DNA of 64,000 nucleotides from Isoptericola peretonis (GCA_023241745.1 JALQCY010000005.1:1-64000), one strand, 5' to 3'; shown: positions 6,441-15,580, counted from the stretch's first letter. Numbers and translations: made by a program. Notes: a model not told the origin generated them from the letters alone.

Positions 6441-9400
6441 TCACCGCTGCTGCGGCGCGGATCCAGGGACATCATTCACGGTCGGGGCGGGTGCCGTCGA
6501 GGCCCTGACCGCACCGGCGTCGTTACGACCGCGGCTCGTCGCCGACTGGAAGGCCGACAGACGCGAGCGCAGCTGCTCCGGGTCCCGCTCGATGCGGGCC
6601 GTGAACCGCTCGGCCGACGCCGTCGACTCCCCCGCCCGCTGACGCCGCGCCAGACCGCCGGCCTCGTTCGTGACGGTCGTGGGGCGGTACGTCTGCTCGT
6701 CGTTCGTCGAAGTCACGTTCCCTTCCTGGAAGACGCCGCGCTGCAGCATCGTGGACATCTCCTCGTACAGGACGGCCGAGGCCATCCACTCCGACCGCGC
6801 CTCGACCGTGTCGGGCACGAAGTGCGGGTCCAGCGGGTCGTAGCCGGCCGGCTCCGTGGGCCGCAGGGGCAGCACCGAGCCGCCGTACGACGTCGCCGCC
6901 GACTCCTCCCGGTCCTCGGGGCGCGCCGTGGCGTCCCGGGGCGCGTCGTACGCCGCGGGAGCGGCGCCGAACGGCGCCGGCTCGGGCCGGGACGGCTCGG
7001 GCGCCGCCGTGGACGGCGGGAACGGCGAGACGGCAGGCGCCGGCGCCGACGGCTCGTCGGTCGAGGGCTTGCGCCCGAACAGTCCGCGCTTGCGGGCCGC
7101 CTGCGACGGAGCCGCCTCGCGTGCTCCACGGCGCGTCGGCAGGTCGGTGATCAGGTCCTCGAACGCCGGGAGCTCCTGGAACGCCCCCTGGGAGGCGTCG
7201 TCCGGGGCCTGGAGCGAGCTCTGGGCCACGGGCGTGACCGGGTCGAACGTCGGCCCCGCGACCGGCTCGGGAACCTCGCGCACGACGGGGTCGAACGACG
7301 GTGTCGTCGGCTCGGCGTACGACACCGGCTCGGCGTACGACACCGGGGCCGGCTCCTGCGGCGCAGGCTCCGGGCGAGCGGGTTCCGCCGGGGCGGGCGC
7401 GACCTCACGCGAAGGCAGCGCGACGGCCGGCGCCGCCTCGGTGGCCGGGCGGTACGGCTGCGGCTCCGCGGCCGGGCGGTACGCCTCGGGGTGCGCGGGC
7501 TCCGCCGGGGCGGGTGCCGGGGCCGGAGGCTCGTACGGCTGCGGAGCCGGGGCCTCGTACGCCTCGGCGGCCAGCGGGGAGGGCGCGACGGGACCGGGCT
7601 CGACGGCGCCGGGCTCCGCGGGGTGCAGCGGCGCCAGGTCGTCCGGGAGCGCGACCGGGTCCTGGGTCACCGCGTCGAGCTGCAACGTGCTCTCGGTCTC
7701 GGAGGCGTCGATCGACCCCATCGACCGGAAGCTCGAGAACAGACCCGCGCGCTGGTCGACGCCGAGCATCGGCGCGGACACCGGCTCGGGCTCGACCGTG
7801 AGCCGCTCGGGCTCGGCCCGGTGGCGGCTCGGCAGCGACGAGGTCGACGCCTGGACCTCGGCCGGCGGCCGCCACGCGTCCGTCGTCGCCTCGTCGACGA
7901 GCTCCGGGAGCTCCGGGGTCGCGAGCGGGGGCAGCACGATCGGACCCGTGTCGGGCCGGCTCCCGGCGTCACCGGCGCCGGTCTCGACGCCGGAGCGACG
8001 GCGCCGGGGCATCCCGATCGACGTCGTGCCGTCGGTGAGCGCGTCGAGGTCCACCGGGACCGCCGCCGGGGGCTCCGGCTCGACGGGCGCCGAGGAGGAG
8101 ATCGCGGGGGTGGGGGTGGTGAGCGCGTCGTCGAGCGTGGCCGCGAACGACGGCACCGGGTCGGCGGCGGGCACCGGCGCGTCGACGGGCGCCGCAGCGA
8201 CCGGCGCCTGGACCGGCGGCTCGACAGTCCCGACCGTCTGACCGCTGAGGTCGGCGGCCGCGCTCTGCGTCGACGCCTCCAGCGGGTCGGTGGGCTGCGG
8301 CAGCGGGAGGGCGTCGTCGGGCAGGAACAGGTCCGCCGGGAACAGGACGGTGACCTCGGTACCCGTCCCGCCGTCGCCCGTGCGGAAACGCACCTGGGCG
8401 TTCAGCCGGTCCGCGAGACGGCCGACCACGAAGAGCCCGAGTCGCTGGGCGCCCACGGCGTCCGACGCGGAGCGGCTCGAGACCTTGACGTTGGCGTCCG
8501 CGATCTCCTCGGGGCTCATGCCGAGCCCGTGGTCGCGCACCGTGACGACGACCCCGCGCTGGTCGCGCGACGTCGTGACCTCCACCGGGGTGTGCGGCTC
8601 GGAGAACATCGTGGCGTTCTCCAGCAGCTCCGCCAGCAGGTGCGCGGAGCTCAGCGCGTTGTGCCCGAGCATGTGCGGGTCGACGCCCAGGTTCAGCCGG
8701 ACGCGGTCGTAGAGCTCGATCTCGGACGAGGCGGTGCGGACGACGTCCGAGATGGGCATCGGGTTCCGCACGCGACGGCCGGAGTCGATGCCCGCGAGGA
8801 CGAGCAGCGACTCGGCGTTGCGTCGCATTCGCGTGGCCAGGTGGTCGAGCCGGAAGAGGTTCGACAGGGTGCTCGGGTCCTCCTCGGACCGCTCCAGCTC
8901 GTCGAGGAACGACAGCTGACGGTTGAGGAGCACCTGGTCGCGCCGGGCCACGTTGACGAACATCTCGGCGATCGAGCCGCGGAGCGCAGCCTGCTCGCGA
9001 GCCACGACCATCGTCGTCTCGTTCACCTCGTTGAACGCCGCCGCGAGGCGGCCGATCTCGTCGCTCGACTCGACGGGCACCTGGACGAGGTCGACCGAGG
9101 GCGCCTGGCCCGGCACGGCCATCTGCTCGACCATGCGCGGCAGGCGGTCGCGGACCTCCGCCGTCGCGGAGGTGAGTCGGGCCAGCGGCTGCACGATGCG
9201 GCGCGCGATGAGCAGCGCCAGCAGGAACGACACGAGCACGACGCCGAACGCCGCGGCACCGGTCAGCAAGGCGGCGGTGCTGGCGTCGCCCGCCAGGTCC
9301 CGCGAGTGGTCGACGGTGTCCTCGCGGACCTCGTCCCGCACGTCCTGGGTGGAGTCGACCCACGCCTGCGACAGCTCGGGCCACGACGCGGCGACCTCCG

Positions 9401-10193
9401 GGTCGATGCCGGAGAGGTTCCAGTAACGCAGCTGCAGGCGGACGCGGTCGAGGTCGGGCTCGTACGACGGCACCTGGTAACCGCCGGGGATCGCGTCGAG
9501 CCGGTCCTGGGCCTCCTGGCGCAGCGCGTCGGTGGTCTCGAGCGCCGAGACCACGCGGCTGACGAGCTGGGACTCGATCTCGTCGCCGGCGGCGGCCTGC
9601 GCGAGCACCTTCGCGACGAGCGGGCGCTCGAGGGTGTTGGCGAGCATCGCCTCGTCGAGGGCGATGTAGGCCTGTGCGCGCCGGGTGAGGCCGGCGTCCT
9701 CGGAGCTCTGGGCCACGGACCGCGGCACCTCGAGAGCGCTCTCGATCAGCTCCGTGTACCGCTCCGTGGCCTGCGGCTCCGTGACCTGGTTCGAGGTCAC
9801 GTTGCGCTGGAGGTCGTCCATGGCGACCCGGTCGCGGAGCGTGCGGGCCACGGCGTCCTGCACGTTCGGCGAGACGTTCGTCGTCGCGAGCTGCTCGAGC
9901 GTCTCGTCGCGGGCGTCGAGCGCCGCGTCGGTCTTCTCCTGCAGGGCGACGAGCTGCTTCTTCGCGGTGGGGAGCCCCATCTCCGCGGCGATGTTCGTCG
10001 CACGCTCGGCGGCGACCGCCGAGCCGGCGGTGTCCTGCTGCTCGAGCGACTCCATGAGCGCGGCCGTCTGCTCGGCTCGCGTGTTCTCCTGCAACGACTG
10101 CCAGGTGATCCAGCCCGCGGTCAACGCCAGGACGAAGATCGGCACGGCGAGTGTCGCAAGGATCTTCCCGCGAACGCCCAACCTGCGGAGCAT
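6441..10193 (-). CDS. cvnA: Conservon sensor histidine kinase-like protein CvnA with long disordered C-terminal tail
   Basis: A 1250-residue membrane protein. In order: a short cytoplasmic start and first membrane helix (about 10-32), an extracellular nitrate/sulfate-sensor-like (NIT) helical domain (about 45-290), a second membrane helix (about 304-333), a HAMP segment, a helical region around 400-470, and an HATPase domain with LLENATMFS near 518, VRDHGLGMSPEE near 549 and QRLGLFVVGRLA near 581. No clear phospho-acceptor His motif is evident, as in other CvnA proteins. Residues from about 630 to the end are Pro/Ala/Glu-rich and look disordered, with an SYAEP tandem repeat. GAGAGG lies 5 bases before the ATG. 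It heads the cvnABCD operon and is divergent from a quinone reductase gene. Confidence 0.9.
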   Translation of the reverse strand: MLRRLGVRGKILATLAVPIFVLALTAGWITWQSLQENTRAEQTAALMESLEQQDTAGSAVAAERATNIAAEMGLPTAKKQLVALQEKTDAALDARDETLEQLATTNVSPNVQDAVARTLRDRVAMDDLQRNVTSNQVTEPQATERYTELIESALEVPRSVAQSSEDAGLTRRAQAYIALDEAMLANTLERPLVAKVLAQAAAGDEIESQLVSRVVSALETTDALRQEAQDRLDAIPGGYQVPSYEPDLDRVRLQLRYWNLSGIDPEVAASWPELSQAWVDSTQDVRDEVREDTVDHSRDLAGDASTAALLTGAAAFGVVLVSFLLALLIARRIVQPLARLTSATAEVRDRLPRMVEQMAVPGQAPSVDLVQVPVESSDEIGRLAAAFNEVNETTMVVAREQAALRGSIAEMFVNVARRDQVLLNRQLSFLDELERSEEDPSTLSNLFRLDHLATRMRRNAESLLVLAGIDSGRRVRNPMPISDVVRTASSEIELYDRVRLNLGVDPHMLGHNALSSAHLLAELLENATMFSEPHTPVEVTTSRDQRGVVVTVRDHGLGMSPEEIADANVKVSSRSASDAVGAQRLGLFVVGRLADRLNAQVRFRTGDGGTGTEVTVLFPADLFLPDDALPLPQPTDPLEASTQSAAADLSGQTVGTVEPPVQAPVAAAPVDAPVPAADPVPSFAATLDDALTTPTPAISSSAPVEPEPPAAVPVDLDALTDGTTSIGMPRRRRSGVETGAGDAGSRPDTGPIVLPPLATPELPELVDEATTDAWRPPAEVQASTSSLPSRHRAEPERLTVEPEPVSAPMLGVDQRAGLFSSFRSMGSIDASETESTLQLDAVTQDPVALPDDLAPLHPAEPGAVEPGPVAPSPLAAEAYEAPAPQPYEPPAPAPAPAEPAHPEAYRPAAEPQPYRPATEAAPAVALPSREVAPAPAEPARPEPAPQEPAPVSYAEPVSYAEPTTPSFDPVVREVPEPVAGPTFDPVTPVAQSSLQAPDDASQGAFQELPAFEDLITDLPTRRGAREAAPSQAARKRGLFGRKPSTDEPSAPAPAVSPFPPSTAAPEPSRPEPAPFGAAPAAYDAPRDATARPEDREESAATSYGGSVLPLRPTEPAGYDPLDPHFVPDTVEARSEWMASAVLYEEMSTMLQRGVFQEGNVTSTNDEQTYRPTTVTNEAGGLARRQRAGESTASAERFTARIERDPEQLRSRLSAFQSATSRGRNDAGAVRASTAPAPTVNDVPGSAPQQR

Positions 10194-10327
10194 CTGAACC
10201 TCTCTCCATCACTGTTCGTCGAGGCGGTCGGCCGTCGCCGTCCGAAACCCCGGGTGGGTGCCATCACGTCCGGCACCACTTCGTACGCCAGGCTGGGCTT
10301 CCAGGCGCACGAGTAGGCTCCATCGGT

Positions 10328-11305
10328 GTGCGAGCGGTCACGATATCGGCACCTGGCGGTCCAGGGAAACTCACCCTATCCCTCGTCAACCTGGGCAAAC
10401 CGGGCCCGGGCGAGGTGGTGATCGATGTCGCCGCCGCGGGCGTCAACCGCGCTGACCTGCTGCAACGTTCCGGAAACTACCCTCCGCCGAAGAGGGCTCC
10501 CGAATGGCCGGGCCTCGAAATCTCGGGTACGGTCCGCGCCCTCGGACCCGGCGTGACGACCTGGGCGCCCGGCGATCGCGTCGTCGCGCTCCTCGAGGGC
10601 GGGGGCTACGCGGAGCAGGTCGTGGCCCGCGCCGGGCAGGTGCTCCCCGTGCCGGACGGCGTCGACCTCGTCGATGCCGCGGCCCTCCCCGAGGCCGTGT
10701 GCACGGCGTGGACCAACCTCGTCGACACCGGTCGTCTCCGCTCCGGGGAGACGGTGCTCGTGCAGGGCGGCTCGGGCGGGGTGGGGAGCATCGCCGTGCA
10801 GCTCGCCGCGGCGCTCGGCGCGCAGGTCGTCGCCACCGCGGGCGGGCCGGACCGCGTCGCCCGCTGCGTCGCCCTCGGCGCGGACGTCGGCATCGACCAC
10901 CGGGAGCAGGACGTCGTGGCCGCCGTGCGCGACGCGACCGGAGGACGCGGCGCCGACGTCGTGCTGGACGTGCTCGGCGGCGGCGGGCTCCGCGACAACG
11001 TGCGCGCGCTCGCCCCGGGCGGCCGCCTCGTCGTCATCGGGCTGCAGCGGGGCCGCCGGGGCGAGCTCGACCTCGAGGCGGTCATGGCCAAGCACGCCTG
11101 GGTCACCGGCACGCTGCTGCGCCCGCGCAGCGCCGACGAGAAGGCCGCGCTGGTCGCGACGGTGTGCGAACAGGTGTGGCCGATGGTCGCCGACGGCAGG
11201 GTGCGGCCCGTGGTGCACGCCCGGGTCCCGTTCGCCGACGCGCCGGTCGCGCACGAGCTGCTGGAGTCCGGCGACGCGTTCGGCAAGGTGCTGCTCGTGC
11301 CCTGA
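10328..11305 (+). CDS. NAD(P)H quinone oxidoreductase (zinc-free MDR family, PIG3/QorB-like)
   Basis: A 325-residue cytoplasmic medium-chain reductase. The N-terminal GroES-like domain carries GVNRADLLQRSGNYPPP, characteristic of the PIG3 quinone reductase group. The Rossmann domain has VLVQGGSGGVGSIAVQLA (about residues 140-157). Zinc-ligand cysteines of alcohol dehydrogenases are absent. It should reduce quinones or enals with NAD(P)H. A TAGGCT -10 box (10314-10319) ends 8 bases before the GTG at 10328, supporting that start and a leaderless mRNA. It is divergent from the conservon and followed 37 bases later by bpa. Confidence 0.88.
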   Translation: MRAVTISAPGGPGKLTLSLVNLGKPGPGEVVIDVAAAGVNRADLLQRSGNYPPPKRAPEWPGLEISGTVRALGPGVTTWAPGDRVVALLEGGGYAEQVVARAGQVLPVPDGVDLVDAAALPEAVCTAWTNLVDTGRLRSGETVLVQGGSGGVGSIAVQLAAALGAQVVATAGGPDRVARCVALGADVGIDHREQDVVAAVRDATGGRGADVVLDVLGGGGLRDNVRALAPGGRLVVIGLQRGRRGELDLEAVMAKHAWVTGTLLRPRSADEKAALVATVCEQVWPMVADGRVRPVVHARVPFADAPVAHELLESGDAFGKVLLVP

Positions 11306-11342
11306 CCGGCCCGCATGGGCCGGGTGGGTCACACTGGGAGGC

Positions 11343-11927
11343 ATGACCGAGAGCGACGACGCCACTCGCGACACCGACGAGACCCTGCCGCGGGTGCTCA
11401 CCCCCGAGGCCGATGCCGCCGGCCCCGACGCCGAGGCGGTGGAGGACCAGGAGACGTCGCGCATCGAGGAGCCGGCGAAGGTCATGCGCATCGGCGGCAT
11501 GATCAAGCGTCTGCTCGACGAGGTGCGCGACGCCCCGCTCGACGACGCCGCCCGCACGCGCCTGGCGGAGATCCACGAGCGGTCCCTCACGGAGCTCGAG
11601 GAGGGCCTCTCCCCCGACCTCGTCGAGGAGCTGCACCGGATCACCCTGCCCTTCTCCGACGAGGGCGTGCCCTCGGACGCCGAGCTCCGGGTGGCGCAGG
11701 CCCAGCTCGTCGGCTGGCTGGAAGGGCTGTTCCACGGCATCCAGACGGCGCTGGTCGCGCAGCAGATGGCCGCGCAGGCGCAGCTCTCCCAGATGCGCCG
11801 TGCGCTGCCGCCCGGCGCGCACGCGACGCCCTTCGGTCCCGGCGGCCCCGGCGGTCCGGGCCGGCCCGGACAGCCGGATCAGCCCGGTCCCGACGACCGC
11901 CGCCCCTCCCCCGGCCAGTACCTGTAG
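11343..11927 (+). CDS. bpa: Bacterial proteasome activator Bpa/PafE (DUF2587)
   Basis: A 194-residue protein matching the ATP-independent proteasome activator Bpa (Mycobacterium tuberculosis Rv3780). It has an acidic N-terminus, a four-helix core about residues 45-150 (RIGGMIKRLLDEVRDAPLD onward), a Gly/Pro-rich linker, and a C-terminus of exactly GQYL. In the family, this terminal motif docks into the 20S proteasome alpha-ring and opens the gate. The protein forms a dodecameric ring and feeds unfolded substrates such as HspR. An exact C-terminal docking motif implies selection for proteasome binding, so a 20S core should be coded elsewhere in the genome. A GGGAGG site and a CACACT -10 box precede the ATG. 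Confidence 0.93.
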   Translation: MTESDDATRDTDETLPRVLTPEADAAGPDAEAVEDQETSRIEEPAKVMRIGGMIKRLLDEVRDAPLDDAARTRLAEIHERSLTELEEGLSPDLVEELHRITLPFSDEGVPSDAELRVAQAQLVGWLEGLFHGIQTALVAQQMAAQAQLSQMRRALPPGAHATPFGPGGPGGPGRPGQPDQPGPDDRRPSPGQYL

Positions 11928-11943
11928 GCGGACCGCTCGCGGG

Positions 11944-12813
11944 TCACGTGCGCGCGGTCATCGCGATGGCGCCGGAGACGAGGACGAGGCCCGCCAGCTC
12001 CGGCCACGTGGGGATCTGGCGCAGCACCACCGCGCCGACGACGACGGCGGTCGCGGGCAGCAGCGCCAGCATGACCGCGAAGGACGCGGTGCCGACCCGG
12101 CGCAGCACCACCTGGTCGAGCACGTACGGGACGACGGACGAGCAGACGGCCACGACGAGGAGGAACGCGAGCAGCGGCACGTCCGTGACGACCGTCGCCG
12201 TCGACGAGGCGAAGAACGGGGCGAACGCGACCGCGCCCGCGGCCATGCCGACGGCAAGCCCGTCGATCCCCGTCCCCGCCCCGGCCACGCGCTTGCCGAG
12301 CACGATGTATCCCGCCCAGCAGGCCGCCGCCGCGAGGACGGCGGTCAGGCCGATGACGGCGTCCTCGCGGGGGACGGTGCCGAGCGTGACGCCGGCGAGC
12401 AGCACCACCCCGGCTGCGGCGACGACGATCGCCGCCCGCTCCCGCCAGCCGCGACCCGTGACCGCCGCGACGGCCACGGGACCCAGGAACTCGATCGCCA
12501 CGGCCACCCCGAGGGGCAGGTGGTCCACGGCCACGTAGAAGACGACGTTCATCGCCGCGAGGACGACGCCGAACAGGGTGGCGGCGACGAGGTCCCGTCG
12601 CGTCCAGCGACGTCGCCACGGGCGCCGCCACGCGAGCAGCACCACCGCCGCGAGGGCGATGCGCCACCAGCCGACCGTGGGAGCACCGAGCGTGTCGAAC
12701 AGCCCCACCGCGACGGCGGCGCCCGCGTAGAGGGTGAGACCCGAGACGACGAAGAGCAGCGGTGCCGGCACGCGGTCCGGCCCGGCGCGGGGGCTGGGGG
12801 CAGGGCTCGACAC
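11944..12813 (-). CDS. EamA/RhtA-type drug/metabolite exporter
   Basis: A 289-residue inner-membrane protein with about ten hydrophobic segments and two EamA repeats, of the drug/metabolite transporter superfamily. Its spacing resembles RhtA (threonine/homoserine efflux): ALAAVVLLAWRRPWRR in the first repeat and GLAVGMAAGAVAF in the second. The substrate is not readable from sequence. The GTG at 12813 is preferred because a TATGCT -10 box (12820-12825) ends 6 bases before it, giving a leaderless message; an in-frame GTG at 12855 lies upstream of that promoter. It is convergent with bpa, with 16 bases between stops. Confidence 0.85.
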   Translation of the reverse strand: MSSPAPSPRAGPDRVPAPLLFVVSGLTLYAGAAVAVGLFDTLGAPTVGWWRIALAAVVLLAWRRPWRRRWTRRDLVAATLFGVVLAAMNVVFYVAVDHLPLGVAVAIEFLGPVAVAAVTGRGWRERAAIVVAAAGVVLLAGVTLGTVPREDAVIGLTAVLAAAACWAGYIVLGKRVAGAGTGIDGLAVGMAAGAVAFAPFFASSTATVVTDVPLLAFLLVVAVCSSVVPYVLDQVVLRRVGTASFAVMLALLPATAVVVGAVVLRQIPTWPELAGLVLVSGAIAMTART

Positions 12814-12899
12814 CCACGGAGCATAGGCGGGCGCGCCCACGTGGCCCGCCGACACCGCATCCCGGTCGCCCCAGATGTGGACAGGATGTGATCACCCTC

Positions 12900-12928
12900 T
12901 GGACGGGCGGTGCGGACGCCCCTACGCT
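12900..12928 (+). promoter_or_regulatory. Promoter of the DUF805 gene
   Basis: TGGACG (12900-12905), a 17-base spacer and TACGCT (12923-12928), about 70 bases upstream of the ATG at 13007. Confidence 0.5.
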
Positions 12929-13006
12929 CGCGGAGCCACCGGGGGCTGCACGCGACGCGCGCGCATCGGTTCGAGGCCCCCGTTCCATCGACCCAGTGAG
13001 GCCGTC

Positions 13007-13456
13007 ATGTCGTTCCCGGACGCGATCAAGTCCGTCTTCTCGCAGTACGCCACGTTCTCGGGCCGCGCTCGCCGCTCCGAGTTCTGGTTCTGGTACCTGT
13101 TCCTCGTGATCGTCGCCGCCGTGACGGGCATCCTGCTCGGCATCGTCGGCGCCGCCTCGCTCGACGCGACCACGGGCACGCTCGGCGGGGCGTTCTACGT
13201 GCTCACGTCACTGGTCTCGCTCGTCTGGCTGGCGCTGCTCCTGCCGACGCTCGCCGTCATGGTGCGCCGCCTGCACGACCAGGACAAGTCGGGCTTCTTC
13301 TGGTTCATGAGCCTCATCCCGCTGGCCGGCCCGATCATCATGATCGTCTTCTACGCCACCACGGGCACCGTGGGCCCGAACCGTTTCGGCCAGGACCCGA
13401 AGGTCGCGCAGGCCTCGACGGCGCCGTACGAGGCGTCCGTGTCCCCCGCGGTCTGA
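13007..13456 (+). CDS. DUF805 membrane protein
   Basis: A 149-residue protein of the DUF805 family (YhaH/YiaN-like). It has the family signature FSGRARRSEFWFWYLF near residue 17, three or four membrane segments, VRRLHDQDKSGFFWF near 86, and the terminal GPNRFGQDP motif. The biochemical role of this family is unknown. It is monocistronic: a promoter lies upstream and a strong hairpin shared with the convergent ABC operon follows. Confidence 0.9.
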   Translation: MSFPDAIKSVFSQYATFSGRARRSEFWFWYLFLVIVAAVTGILLGIVGAASLDATTGTLGGAFYVLTSLVSLVWLALLLPTLAVMVRRLHDQDKSGFFWFMSLIPLAGPIIMIVFYATTGTVGPNRFGQDPKVAQASTAPYEASVSPAV

Positions 13457-13472
13457 CGGCCGCCGACGGGGC

Positions 13473-13515
13473 ACGACGACGGCGGTCCGCGCAGCGCCCG
13501 GGCCGCCGTCGTCGT
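13473..13515. terminator. Bidirectional terminator between DUF805 gene and ABC permease gene
   Basis: Perfect 13-base arms (13473-13485 and 13503-13515), extendable by GGGG/CCCC with a bulge, sit between two convergent stop codons (13456 and 13544). Confidence 0.7.
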
Positions 13516-13543
13516 CCCCGGGACCGGGTCCCCGTCTGCCCGC

Positions 13544-14494
13544 TCAGCCCTTGACCGAGCCGGCGAGCAGCCCCCGGACGAAGTACCGCTGCAGTCCGAG
13601 GAACACGACCAGCGGGACGACCATCGAGATGAAGGCGCCGGCCGAGAGGACCGGCCAGTCACCGCCACGGGAACCGGCCAGCTCGGCGACACGGACGGTC
13701 AGCGGCGCGACGTCGGGCGTGGCCCCGGTGAAGACGAGGGCGACGAGCAGGTCGTTCCACACCCACAGGAACTGGAAGATCCCGAACGCCGCGATCGCCG
13801 GGACCAGGAGCGGCAGCATCACCCGGAAGAAGATCTTCACGTGTCCCGCGCCGTCCACCCGGGCCGCCTCGACCAAGGACGCGGGGATGTCCTTCATGAA
13901 GTTGTGCAGCAGGAAGATCGCCAGCGGGAGCGCGAAGATCGAGTGCGACAGCCACACCGTCCAGAAGGTGCCCGCCACCCCCGCCGAGACGTAGGCCGAG
14001 AGCAGGGGGATCATCGTGATCTGGATGGGGATGATCTGCAGGGCGAAGACCGCGACGAACAGGAAGTCCCGACCCGGGAACTCGATCCACGCGAACGCGT
14101 ACGCCGCGAGGAGCGCCAGCGTGATCGGGATGATCACCGCCGGCAGCGTGATGACGATCGAGTTGAGGAAGTAGCTGCCGAGGTTGGTCGACGACCCGAA
14201 GAGCGCCGTCTCGTAGTTGTCCAGCGAGAACTGCGCCTCTCCGCTGAAGACGTCCCCGAAGATCGTCCACCAGCCGCTGCGGCGGATCTCGAGCTCCGGA
14301 CGGAACGACGTGACGAGCAGGCCGAGCGTGGGGATCGTCCAGAGGACCGCCAGCACGAGGGCGATGCCGGACGCCCACGGGTTCGACAGCCGCTTGCGGG
14401 CGATCCGTGCCCGGTCGGAGACCCCGCGGGACCGCGGCGCGGGCGTGGCCGCGGCGTCGGCGTCGGTGACGGGGGGCGTCGGCGTCGTGCTCAT
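13544..14494 (-). CDS. Alpha-glucoside-type ABC transporter permease (AglG/MalG-like)
   Basis: A 316-residue membrane permease of the carbohydrate uptake-1 family with six predicted helices. The cytoplasmic EAA loop reads EAARVDGAGHVKIFFRVMLPLL, for contact with the ATPase. The N-terminal 40 residues are Thr/Pro/Arg-rich and cytoplasmic. The ATG at 14494 overlaps the TGA of a 19-codon frame that itself overlaps the upstream permease stop, which supports this start over in-frame codons up to 14533. The binding protein and partner permease are upstream; no ATPase gene is present, so a shared MsiK-type ATPase is inferred. Confidence 0.88.
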   Translation of the reverse strand: MSTTPTPPVTDADAAATPAPRSRGVSDRARIARKRLSNPWASGIALVLAVLWTIPTLGLLVTSFRPELEIRRSGWWTIFGDVFSGEAQFSLDNYETALFGSSTNLGSYFLNSIVITLPAVIIPITLALLAAYAFAWIEFPGRDFLFVAVFALQIIPIQITMIPLLSAYVSAGVAGTFWTVWLSHSIFALPLAIFLLHNFMKDIPASLVEAARVDGAGHVKIFFRVMLPLLVPAIAAFGIFQFLWVWNDLLVALVFTGATPDVAPLTVRVAELAGSRGGDWPVLSAGAFISMVVPLVVFLGLQRYFVRGLLAGSVKG

Positions 14495-14550
14495 CGGAGG
14501 CCCCCGTGACATACCGGAGCGGAGCGCGGGCACTTCCTGGGCTCGGTCAT
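14491..14550 (-). CDS. Candidate 19-codon coupling ORF between the two permease genes
   Basis: ATG at 14550 overlaps the TGA of the upstream permease (ATGA), and its own TGA overlaps the ATG of the downstream permease (again ATGA). The predicted peptide has 19 residues, starts MTEPRKCPRSAP, has no membrane segment and no known relative. It could simply let ribosomes re-initiate from one permease gene to the next. It may also be coincidental. Confidence 0.3.
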   Translation of the reverse strand: MTEPRKCPRSAPVCHGGLR

Positions 14551-15536
14551 CGAACGTCCTCCGAGAGCCGCATCTGGCGGATGTTGTACCAGACGATCGG
14601 GATGACCAGCACGAAGAGGATCACCGCGAGCGCCGCGCCCAGTCCGGCGTTGTTCTGCCGGAAGGACTGCGTGTAGAACTCGTTCGCCACGACCGACGTG
14701 CCGAACTGACCGCCGGTCATGGTGCGCACGATGTCGAAGACCTTGAGCGTCGTGATGGCGATGGTCGTGAGGACGACGACGAGCGCCGGCCGGATCGACG
14801 GCACCGTGATGTAGCGGAACATGCCGAGCCCCGTGAGGCCGTCCAGGCGGGCCGCCTCCACGATGTCGTCAGGGATGGCGCGGATCGCGGCAGCCAGCAG
14901 CGTCATCGCGAAGCCGGTCTGGATCCAGATGAGCACCACGATGAGGAAGATCGTGTTCTGCGGCTGGGTGATGAGGAACTGCTGCGGGGGGATGCCCAGC
15001 CAAACCAGGAGCTGGTTGAGCAGCCCGATCTGGTTGACCCCCGGCTGGTCGGGCCGGAACTCGTAGACGAACTTCCAGATGATGCTCGCGCCCACCATGG
15101 AGATCGCCATGGGCAGGAAGACGAGCGCCTTGGCCAGCTTCTCCCACCGGCTCTTGTCGACCACGACGGCGTAGATCAGCCCGAACGCGGTCGCGGCGAC
15201 CGGGACCAGCAGGACCCAGACGGCCGTGTTGCGCAGCACGATGAGGAACTGCTCGTTGGTGAAGGCCGTGACGAAGTTGTCGAGGCCCACGAACGTCGAG
15301 CCCGCCTTGTCGTAGAAGGACGCCCGGATCGTCACGATGCCGGGATAGACGAGACCGAAGGCGAGCAGGAGCAGCGCGGGACCCACGAACGCGGCCACCA
15401 CCACCCACCGCGGCACCCGCCGCGGGCGGTCCACGGCCAGGAGGATCACGCCCATGACGACCACGAACAGCAGGATCGCGACGGCCATGCCGACGAGCTT
15501 CTGCGTGGCCGTGTCGGTGCCGAGGAACCAGTCCAT
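14547..15536 (-). CDS. Alpha-glucoside-type ABC transporter permease (AglF/MalF-like)
   Basis: A 329-residue permease, first of the pair. It has two N-terminal helices followed by the core of the CUT1 permease, with the EAA loop EAARLDGLTGLGMFRYITVPSI near residues 225-245. The short 110-residue N-terminal part before the core fits AglF of Sinorhizobium rather than the long MalF of enterobacteria. It lies 98 bases after the binding-protein gene, separated by a strong hairpin that should lower its expression relative to the binding protein. Confidence 0.88.
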   Translation of the reverse strand: MDWFLGTDTATQKLVGMAVAILLFVVVMGVILLAVDRPRRVPRWVVVAAFVGPALLLLAFGLVYPGIVTIRASFYDKAGSTFVGLDNFVTAFTNEQFLIVLRNTAVWVLLVPVAATAFGLIYAVVVDKSRWEKLAKALVFLPMAISMVGASIIWKFVYEFRPDQPGVNQIGLLNQLLVWLGIPPQQFLITQPQNTIFLIVVLIWIQTGFAMTLLAAAIRAIPDDIVEAARLDGLTGLGMFRYITVPSIRPALVVVLTTIAITTLKVFDIVRTMTGGQFGTSVVANEFYTQSFRQNNAGLGAALAVILFVLVIPIVWYNIRQMRLSEDVR

Positions 15537-15580
15537 GCTCTCCCTCCCCGTGGATCACCAGGACGACGTCACCGGAGCGG

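Noticed and set aside
6078..10316. Very long open frame on the plus strand opposite cvnA
   Set aside because: It is the antisense shadow of a high-GC gene. Its translation is Arg/Gly/Val-rich with no domain, while the minus strand gives a full sensor-kinase architecture with a good ribosome site.
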